Source: Bacillota bacterium (lineage in GTDB: Bacteria > Bacillota > Clostridia > Clostridiales > Caloramatoraceae). Taken from it: a stretch of 12,045 bases of DNA. Shown piece by piece: positions 6,854 through 12,045 of the stretch. Positions within the stretch are counted from its first letter, which is position 1; every line of letters begins with the position of its first letter. The DNA is taken from the NCBI GenBank assembly GCA_023415335.1, contig JAEZLD010000124.1:1-12045 (forward strand), written 5' to 3'. The notes beneath the pieces were generated by a model. The model was given only the letters and a program-made list of their open reading frames with translations, did not search any database and had not been told where the DNA came from. Made by a program: the position numbers and the translations under genes.

Positions 6854-8640
6854 TGGGTAGAAATGCAATAAAGAATGATGAGCTTTTAAAAAAGAGCTCA
6901 AGGAAGAGAATAGCAGGGTGGTTGGCCTCATACCTGAAGCCATATAAGCTTAAGGTAGTGCTAGTCATAGGACTAATGCTTGTGGTAATGGTGTGCAATC
7001 TTATGAATCCCTACTTCCTTGAGATAGCAATTGATAAATATATAGAGCAGGGAAATATTAAAGCACTTATAGCCATAGCAGCTGTTATGATTGGGGCTAA
7101 CCTTATTTCTATGATGGCATCCAGGAAAAGAATACTTATGATGGCACAGGTTACCAATGATATATTGGTAAAGATAAGGCATGAACTCTACTGCCATATA
7201 CAGAAGCTTTCCTTCTCCTTTTTCGACAACAGGCCTGTAGGAAAGATACTAGCAAGGGTAATAGGAGATGTGAACGCACTTCAGGAGCTTTTTACCAACA
7301 GCGTAACCAGTTTTATACCGGAGATTATGACTCTTGTCTGTGTTACCGTGGTTATGTTTACAATGAACTATAGGCTGGCAGCAGCTGCAGTAATAATAGT
7401 GCCTATATTGGGCTTATCTATGTACTTTGTAGAGATAAAAAGCAGAAAAAGATGGTTGGCATACAGGCAGAAAAGATCCAATGTAAATGCCTATACCCAT
7501 GAGGACTTCTCGGGAATAAGAGTGGTGCAGGCTTTTGCAGAGGAAGAAAAAACTCAGAAAACCTTTAATGGAATGGTTAAGGAAATGACAGATGCATTTG
7601 TCTCTGCTGTTAAGCTGAATGATTTGTTTTGGCCTATGGTGGATTTATCCTCTGGAATAGGAACAATCGCAGTATACTGGTATAGTACAAGGCTTATAGG
7701 CGTAGGAGAGCTTACAGTAGGAACTCTTGTAGCCTTTACAATGTATATAGGAATGTTCTGGAGGCCTCTATCCAATATAGCGGGCTTCTACAACACATTG
7801 ATTACCAACTTTGCAGCAGCAGAGAGGATATGTGATATACTGGATGTAAAGCCACAGGTTTACGATATGGATAATGCTTTGAATATGCCCAAAATAAAGG
7901 GGAGCGTGGAGTTTAATGATGTGACCTTTGGTTACGAGGATGGTACCATAGTACTTGATAAGGTAAGCTTTAAGGTAAGACCTGGAGAAACTATAGCCCT
8001 TGTAGGGGAGACAGGAGCCGGAAAGACTACCATTGTAAACCTTTTAAGCAGGTTTTATGACCCCAATAGTGGAAGGATACTAATTGATGATATGGACATA
8101 AAGGATTGTGAGCTGGAATCTGTAAGAAGCCAGATGGGAATAATGCTTCAGGACACATTCCTGTTTTCGACTACCATAATGGAAAATATCAGATATGGAA
8201 GGCTTGATGCTACCGATGAAGAAGTAATGGCAGCAGCTAAGGCTGTAAGCGCCCATGAGTTCATTGTTAATCTGGAGGATGGATACAACACTGAGGTCAA
8301 TGAAAGGGGTTCCAGACTATCAGTTGGACAGAGGCAGCTAATATCCTTTGCCAGAGCCCTTCTGGCTAATCCGAGAATATTAATATTGGATGAAGCCACT
8401 TCTAATATAGATACCACTACAGAAGTGCTGGTACAGAAGGGGATAAAAAGACTTCTTGCAGGTAGGACCTCCTTTGTAATAGCCCACAGGCTGTCTACCA
8501 TCAGGGACTGCGATAGGATAATGGTTGTTGACGATGGAAAGATAAGAGAAAGTGGAAACCATAATCAGCTTATGGATAGAAAGGGAATATACTATGACCT
8601 TTACATGTCCCAGTACAAATTTCTAAATGAAGGAGCATAG
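6853..8640 (+). CDS. ABC exporter half-transporter, subunit 2 (canonical catalytic Glu)
   Basis: This 595-residue partner of the preceding gene has the same layout: a six-helix membrane domain (about 25-320), then a nucleotide-binding domain with Walker A GETGAGKT at 385-392 (K391), signature at 489-493, D513 with catalytic E514 (LDEATS) and H545. The signature is degenerate, LSVGQ instead of LSGGQ. In an assembled heterodimer its Walker motifs face the intact LSGGQ of subunit 1 (active site), and its own altered signature faces subunit 1's Asp493 site (degenerate site). The defects therefore fall on the same composite site, good evidence for an obligate heterodimer rather than two independent transporters. 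The start ATG overlaps the previous stop by 1 nt, with GAGGTGAT just upstream. No substrate can be assigned from sequence; a drug or peptide exporter is the family expectation. Confidence 0.94.
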   Translation: MGRNAIKNDELLKKSSRKRIAGWLASYLKPYKLKVVLVIGLMLVVMVCNLMNPYFLEIAIDKYIEQGNIKALIAIAAVMIGANLISMMASRKRILMMAQVTNDILVKIRHELYCHIQKLSFSFFDNRPVGKILARVIGDVNALQELFTNSVTSFIPEIMTLVCVTVVMFTMNYRLAAAAVIIVPILGLSMYFVEIKSRKRWLAYRQKRSNVNAYTHEDFSGIRVVQAFAEEEKTQKTFNGMVKEMTDAFVSAVKLNDLFWPMVDLSSGIGTIAVYWYSTRLIGVGELTVGTLVAFTMYIGMFWRPLSNIAGFYNTLITNFAAAERICDILDVKPQVYDMDNALNMPKIKGSVEFNDVTFGYEDGTIVLDKVSFKVRPGETIALVGETGAGKTTIVNLLSRFYDPNSGRILIDDMDIKDCELESVRSQMGIMLQDTFLFSTTIMENIRYGRLDATDEEVMAAAKAVSAHEFIVNLEDGYNTEVNERGSRLSVGQRQLISFARALLANPRILILDEATSNIDTTTEVLVQKGIKRLLAGRTSFVIAHRLSTIRDCDRIMVVDDGKIRESGNHNQLMDRKGIYYDLYMSQYKFLNEGA

Positions 8641-8666
8641 CCTATTTTAGAAAGCAAACTAAGGAT

Positions 8667-8699
8667 AATGCCCTGTTGAATATCATTCAACAGGGCATT
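8667..8699. terminator. perfect 33-bp palindrome after the ABC operon: terminator-like hairpin or operator
   Basis: AATGCCCTGTTGAAT (8667-8681) is perfectly complementary to 8685-8699 around a 3-nt loop, ATC. It lies 27 bp past the ABC stop, where a terminator is expected, but no proper U-run follows on either strand (ATAATATAT on plus). It also spans the -35 and spacer of a predicted promoter for the next gene, so a repressor-binding operator is an equal possibility. Confidence 0.5.
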
Positions 8700-8704
8700 A
8701 TAAT
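8676..8704 (+). promoter_or_regulatory. promoter for the PHP phosphatase gene
   Basis: TTGAAT (8676-8681) and a perfect TATAAT (8699-8704) are separated by exactly 17 bp. Transcription would start near 8711, about 30 nt before the ATG at 8741. The -35 and spacer lie inside the perfect palindrome at 8667-8699. Confidence 0.45.
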
Positions 8705-8740
8705 ATATGTGATTTATAGAATTATTATGGGGGGAGCCCA

Positions 8741-9508
8741 ATGTTTGATACGCACGTACATACATTATTTTCAACAGATTCCAGAATGAGCATAGACCAG
8801 CTTCGAGACAAAATTAAATTAGAAGGTATAGGTGCAATAATAACAGAGCACATAGACCTGGATTATCCGGATAAAAACAAGTTCAGGTTTAACCCCAAGG
8901 AGTATTTCGATGCCTATGATAGGTACAGATGCAGCAATCTGCTGCTTGGAGTAGAGCTTGGCTTAGGCGATTCTAATAACAAAGAAAACAGAAGTATAGC
9001 AGGAGATAACCCCTTTGATTATGTAATAGGATCTGTTCATGCTGTGGATGGACAGGACCTCTATTTCGAGGACTTCTATAAAAACAAGGGAAAGCATGAG
9101 GCATATGTAAGGTACCTTTCAGCAATGGCTAAGGCTGTTGAAGAAGGAGACTATTTCGATTGTTTGGGACACATAGACTATATATGCAGATATGCAAGAT
9201 ATGATGACAGGGAGTTATACTGCAAGGAATTTTCAGAGTATATTGACAGGGTACTGCGAGCTGTAATAAATACAGGAAAGGTTTTGGAGCTTAATACCAG
9301 AAGGCTTGGAGATGAAGGGGTAAAAGAAAACCTTATAACTATTTATAAGAGATATCAAGAGCTTGGTGGAAGATATGCGACACTAGGCTCAGATGCACAC
9401 ACCATAGATACAGTAGGCTATTGCTTTAAGGAGGGATTGCAAATGCTGATGGACTGCCGCCTAAAGCCAGTATACTTCAAGGAAAGAAGGATGGAATACT
9501 GTATATAG
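8741..9508 (+). CDS. hisJ: HisJ-family PHP-domain phosphatase (putative histidinol-phosphatase)
   Basis: This 255-residue protein has the complete metal-binding pattern of a PHP (polymerase and histidinol phosphatase) domain: H5 and H7 in THVHT, E36-H37, E72 in GVELG, H100 in GSVH, H144 in GHID, and D218 with H220 in SDAH. The family hydrolyses histidinol phosphate to histidinol, the penultimate step of histidine synthesis, in the cytosol; length and motif spacing fit the HisJ type. No other his gene is near, and many PHP paralogues act on other phosphoesters, so the substrate is inferred. The ATG is preceded by a run of six G plus A (8729-8735) at about 5 nt. It appears to be its own transcription unit, with the promoter at 8676-8704. 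No clear U-tailed terminator follows; an unusual inverted repeat at 9535-9586 is the only candidate. Confidence 0.85.
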   Translation: MFDTHVHTLFSTDSRMSIDQLRDKIKLEGIGAIITEHIDLDYPDKNKFRFNPKEYFDAYDRYRCSNLLLGVELGLGDSNNKENRSIAGDNPFDYVIGSVHAVDGQDLYFEDFYKNKGKHEAYVRYLSAMAKAVEEGDYFDCLGHIDYICRYARYDDRELYCKEFSEYIDRVLRAVINTGKVLELNTRRLGDEGVKENLITIYKRYQELGGRYATLGSDAHTIDTVGYCFKEGLQMLMDCRLKPVYFKERRMEYCI

Positions 9509-9534
9509 CTTTTAATTTTCCTTATTATATGATA

Positions 9535-9586
9535 TGCCTATAAACGCTACGGCTAGATATATGCGGAAAAAGTCGAAATATAGGCA
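9535..9586. repeat. 8-bp inverted repeat enclosing 36 nt between hisJ and the kinase gene
   Basis: TGCCTATA (9535-9542) pairs perfectly with TATAGGCA (9579-9586). Inside are a small CGC/GCG pairing (9545-9547 / 9563-9565) and an unpaired purine-rich stretch. It lacks a U-run, and it lies upstream of the kinase promoter, so it would be in the 3' end of the hisJ transcript or act as a DNA site. Function unknown. Confidence 0.4.
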
Positions 9587-9610
9587 AGCATATAAAATAC
9601 GTGAAAAGAT

Positions 9611-9640
9611 TTGTACAATATTGGAATTTTCTGTTACAAT
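9611..9640 (+). promoter_or_regulatory. promoter for the histidine kinase gene
   Basis: TTGTAC (9611-9616) and TACAAT (9635-9640) are 18 bp apart, resembling a vegetative sigma-A promoter, with a start near 9647. A sequence AGTCGAA at 9571-9577, one base off the Spo0A box core TGTCGAA, lies 34 bp upstream of the -35; this match is weak evidence. Confidence 0.5.
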
Positions 9641-9666
9641 ATACTTAGGGTCAATTACAATAGGAG

Positions 9667-11328
9667 GTGGTTAAAATAGAACCTCTTGAAACAAAAGAAG
9701 AAAAGGTGTCATATCTAAGAAAAATAAGCAAAGATCTTGAAGATTATCTGAGTATTTTAGATAGTGTAAGTTATGCTATAGTTGTACTCAACAAGGGGAA
9801 AACTATTTATGGAAATACTGCGTTAGAAAATTTGTTGGGTTATAGTATTGAGGAAATTATCGATCTTGACTGTAGGACTGAGGAGGATAAAAAACTAAGT
9901 GATGAATCCTTAACATATTTTGATGAAGACAGGAAAAGAATATCCTATCCTGAACACACTGTTATTAACTTAAAATGCAAGGATGGAACTTACATGTATG
10001 TGGAGCTTTGCAGTAAAACTACAAGTGTTAGAGACTATGAGCTTACTGTTATCACACTTAACCAATTCTTACCTCCATCAGAAAAAAGAGAACTGGCTAA
10101 AAGGAATTACCAGCTCTACATGGTACTTGTGGAGTTTTCTCCTAATGCAATAATAGTCCGTTCAGAGCATGAGATTATCTATGTTAATAATGCTGCCGTA
10201 GAACTTCTTGGAGCAGGAACAAAGAAAAATGTAATTGGAAAAATGCCAAATGAGTTCTTAGAAATAGATGATAGCGATAATAAGAATGTTCTTGATGGCA
10301 AACAGATGAAATATAGCTGTGGAAGGATTAATGCATATGAGCAGAGTATGGTGCGAAAGTGTGATGGAAAACATCTGGATCTGGAACTTTTAGCTACTCT
10401 TATACCATATGAAAATAAAATGGTGTCTTTGGTATTTGCAAGAGATATATCTGAGCGAAAAATAGCAGAAGAATTTAAACAGACTATAGTGCAGCAGCAG
10501 TTTATGTTGGACAAGGCACATGAGTATGATAAGCTCAGAACGGAGTTCTTCTCCAATGTTTCCCATGATCTGAGGACTCCTCTTAACGTAATGTTGAGTT
10601 CCCTGCAGATGCTTAACATTATGATGAAGGAGGACTCCTTCATCGAAAAGAAGGATAAGTTTATAAACTATATTGAAATGATGACCCAGAACTCAAAGAG
10701 GATGCTGAAGATTATAAATAATATTATAGATATGGCAAGGATCGATACAGGATTTATGCAGCTTTATATACATAATTATAACATAGTAGAGGTTATAGAG
10801 GACATAACTCTCATGGTTGTAGAGTATGCCAGAAACAAGGGGATAACCATACAGTTTGATACGGAAATTGAAGAGCTTATAATGGCATGTGACAAAGATA
10901 AGATAGAAAGAGTGATGCTGAATCTGCTTTCCAATGCTGTGAAGTTCACCAGTGAGGGAGGAAGAGTGCTTGTATACATGTCAACCAACCTTAAGGCTGA
11001 TAAGGTTTATATATCAGTAAAGGATGATGGAATAGGAATATCAAAGGAGAAGCATGACTGGATATTCCAAAGGTTTGCCCAGGAGGACAATTCTCTTACC
11101 AGGATGGACGAGGGCAGCGGCATAGGACTGTCAATTGTCCAGTCCTTGGTAGAGATGCACAACGGTAATGTAACGCTTGTTTCTCAACCTGGGAAGGGAA
11201 GCGAATTTATTGTAGAGCTGCCTGTAAGAATGGTCGATGAAGACGAGGAAATGCTCTCACATACTATTGATAATAAGGTTAATGAAACCAGAGTAGATGT
11301 AGAATTCTCAGATGTAACATATTTATAA
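9667..11328 (+). CDS. soluble PAS-PAS sensor histidine kinase, orphan
   Basis: No membrane helices are apparent, so the protein is probably cytosolic. Numbering from GTG 9667 (553 aa): PAS domain 1 about 28-135, PAS domain 2 about 147-265, the dimerisation/phosphoacceptor domain with H300 in VSHDLRTPLN, and an ATPase domain with the N-box around N419 and N423, the D454-G-I-G457 box and the GSGIGLS box near 485. A 30-residue acidic tail follows. All catalytic motifs are intact. No response regulator is adjacent; in clostridia such orphan kinases often feed Spo0A, but that is family knowledge, not seen here. The start is odd: GTG 9667 lies on the last base of its own ribosome site (GGAGG 9663-9667). 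The codon at ideal distance, 8 nt, is ATA 9676, and the next possible start is GTG 9706. True translation probably starts at ATA 9676 or GTG 9706. Confidence 0.9.
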   Translation: MVKIEPLETKEEKVSYLRKISKDLEDYLSILDSVSYAIVVLNKGKTIYGNTALENLLGYSIEEIIDLDCRTEEDKKLSDESLTYFDEDRKRISYPEHTVINLKCKDGTYMYVELCSKTTSVRDYELTVITLNQFLPPSEKRELAKRNYQLYMVLVEFSPNAIIVRSEHEIIYVNNAAVELLGAGTKKNVIGKMPNEFLEIDDSDNKNVLDGKQMKYSCGRINAYEQSMVRKCDGKHLDLELLATLIPYENKMVSLVFARDISERKIAEEFKQTIVQQQFMLDKAHEYDKLRTEFFSNVSHDLRTPLNVMLSSLQMLNIMMKEDSFIEKKDKFINYIEMMTQNSKRMLKIINNIIDMARIDTGFMQLYIHNYNIVEVIEDITLMVVEYARNKGITIQFDTEIEELIMACDKDKIERVMLNLLSNAVKFTSEGGRVLVYMSTNLKADKVYISVKDDGIGISKEKHDWIFQRFAQEDNSLTRMDEGSGIGLSIVQSLVEMHNGNVTLVSQPGKGSEFIVELPVRMVDEDEEMLSHTIDNKVNETRVDVEFSDVTYL

Positions 11329-11377
11329 AAATAAAGGTCACAAGAGTCCTTTATTTTTTGCGCGAGAATTCTACATC
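11296..11377. repeat. 14-bp perfect inverted repeat bracketing the kinase terminator
   Basis: GATGTAGAATTCTC (11296-11309), within the last codons of the kinase gene, is the exact reverse complement of 11364-11377. The 54-nt interval contains the stop codon and the intrinsic terminator. In RNA the arms would clamp around the terminator hairpin. No function is known; it may be a product of template switching at the hairpin. Confidence 0.6.
11330..11359 (+). terminator. intrinsic terminator of the histidine kinase gene
   Basis: AATAAAGG (11330-11337) pairs with CCTTTATT (11348-11355) around a 10-nt loop and runs into six T (11354-11359), 1 bp after the kinase stop codon. Confidence 0.85.
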
Positions 11378-11531
11378 AGTTTTAAATATATACTATTTTA
11401 AGTATAAAAAAAGGAAAAATAGATGAATTATTAATGGTTATATGATAAAATTGATTTGAACCATAACTAAATCTTAATAGTGAGGTCAAAAATGTACAAT
11501 TAATCTTAGTTTTCAAAGGAGGATTGGACAG

Positions 11532-11966
11532 ATGAGCATAAAGGATACAAAAGAGAAATCAAAGGGCTTCATGAAGGAATTCAAGGAGTTTATTTCCAGG
11601 GGAAACGTGATAGATATGGCAGTAGGTATTATAATAGGTAGTGCCTTTACAGCTATAGTGAAGTCCCTTGTAGATGATTTGATTATGCCTGTAATAGGGC
11701 TTATAACAGGAGGAACAGGTTTTGAGAATCTGAAGGTTGTGCTTACTCCGGCTTCAGAAGGGGTTGAGGAGGTAGCAATAAGGTATGGTAGTTTCATACA
11801 GCAGGTTGTGGACTTCCTTATAGTAGCTTTTGCTATATTCAGTATTATAAAGGCCATGAACAGCTTCAGGAGGAAGAAGGTGGAAGAGCCTGCAGCTCCA
11901 CCGGCACCTTCAGATGAGGTAGTACTCCTAACCGAAATAAGGGACATGATGAAGGAAGGCAGATAA
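11532..11966 (+). CDS. mscL: large-conductance mechanosensitive channel MscL
   Basis: This homopentameric inner-membrane channel opens under high membrane tension and releases solutes on hypo-osmotic shock. The 144-residue protein aligns throughout with E. coli MscL (136 aa). The amphipathic N-terminal helix carries about 10 extra residues, mostly charged. The TM1 segment starts [16 protein letters not shown] at 24-39 (V31-G32 correspond to E. coli gate residues Val21-Gly22) and continues through DDLIMP. TM2 is about 86-108 ([16 protein letters not shown]), and the C-terminal bundle has the proline-rich EEPAAPPAP linker and [11 protein letters not shown] helix. The start ATG has AGGAGG at 11517-11522, 9 nt upstream. 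The 154 bp before the gene (11378-11531) are very AT-rich; I see no convincing promoter, only weak matches (TTGATT 11451, TACAAT 11495). It is monocistronic, with a terminator overlapping its stop codon. Confidence 0.97.
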   Translation: MSIKDTKEKSKGFMKEFKEFISRGNVIDMAVGIIIGSAFTAIVKSLVDDLIMPVIGLITGGTGFENLKVVLTPASEGVEEVAIRYGSFIQQVVDFLIVAFAIFSIIKAMNSFRRKKVEEPAAPPAPSDEVVLLTEIRDMMKEGR

Positions 11967-11988
11967 CTGCCTTTTCTTTATTTTTCCT
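11956..11988 (+). terminator. intrinsic terminator of mscL
   Basis: AAGGCAG (11956-11962) pairs with CTGCCTT (11967-11973) around ATAA, followed by a T-rich tail to about 11985. The stem begins in the last mscL codons, and the loop contains the stop codon. Confidence 0.8.
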
Positions 11989-12001
11989 CCTAAAATCCCT
12001 A

Positions 12002-12030
12002 TTGCATAATGTTAAAAGATATAATATAAT
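12002..12030 (+). promoter_or_regulatory. promoter for a gene beyond the right edge
   Basis: TTGCAT (12002-12007) and a perfect TATAAT (12025-12030) are separated by 17 bp. A second TATAAT at 12020-12025 overlaps the first. Transcription would start near 12037 and run out of the window. Confidence 0.5.
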
Positions 12031-12045
12031 ATGTCTTGCATGGGG

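Noticed and set aside
10179..10643. A 154-codon open frame antisense to the histidine kinase
   Set aside because: The plus strand carries intact PAS and H-box motifs here; the antisense product is low-complexity Ser/Leu-rich and shows no domain.
11378..11531. Possible regulatory RNA or operator upstream of mscL (ATGGTT 11434-11439 with AACCAT 11459-11464)
   Set aside because: A 6-bp repeat with a 19-nt gap in very AT-rich DNA is expected by chance.
11513..11947. A 144-codon open frame antisense to mscL, equal in length to mscL itself
   Set aside because: mscL is a certain match on the other strand, and the antisense product resembles nothing and lacks a ribosome site; it is a codon-bias shadow.

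Overview
The window reads like a chromosome segment of a low-GC, Gram-positive anaerobe of the Clostridia type. The coding sequence is AT-rich and uses many AGA/AGG and ATA codons. Most genes have strong GGAGG-type ribosome sites, U-tailed hairpin terminators are frequent, and the proteins (SWIM/SNF2 helicase, heterodimeric ABC exporter, orphan PAS kinase) look like clostridial families. This is inference from style and protein resemblance; no rRNA or other phylogenetic marker is present. No tRNA, rRNA, CRISPR array, insertion sequence or phage gene was seen.

Layout. Positions 1-114 hold a possible gene end from the left and a two-way terminator. Positions 115-4657 (minus strand) carry a SWIM/SNF2 helicase followed by iadA, an isoaspartyl dipeptidase, 49 bp apart with no terminator between them. 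Positions 4658-5110 are a long divergent intergenic region. On its left edge is the helicase -10 box. On the plus strand it holds a promoter, a 38-codon leader ORF with a perfect ribosome site, a hairpin plus U-run inside that ORF, a nested RNA fold, and a full terminator just before the next gene. One arm of that last terminator can instead pair perfectly with an upstream segment, which is the layout of a transcription attenuator. Positions 5111-8640 encode two ABC exporter half-transporters with a 1-nt overlap. Their nucleotide-binding domains are complementary in their defects: one has Asp for the catalytic Glu, the other a degenerate signature. They should form a heterodimer with one consensus and one degenerate ATP site.

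Positions 8641-9508 carry a perfect 15+3+15 palindrome overlapping a predicted promoter, then a HisJ-family PHP phosphatase. Positions 9509-11377 carry an orphan soluble PAS-PAS histidine kinase whose start codon appears to be ATA, ending in a good terminator nested in a 14-bp inverted repeat. Positions 11378-12045 carry mscL, its terminator, and a consensus-like promoter firing out of the window.

How they work together. Apart from the ABC pair (one operon, one complex) and probably helicase-iadA (co-transcribed), the genes look like independent units. The most interesting element is the leader of the ABC operon. A small translated ORF, mutually exclusive hairpins and a heterodimeric drug-exporter pair together resemble the ribosome-mediated attenuation described for Bacillus subtilis bmrBCD, but I recognise neither the leader peptide nor the RNA fold as a known family.
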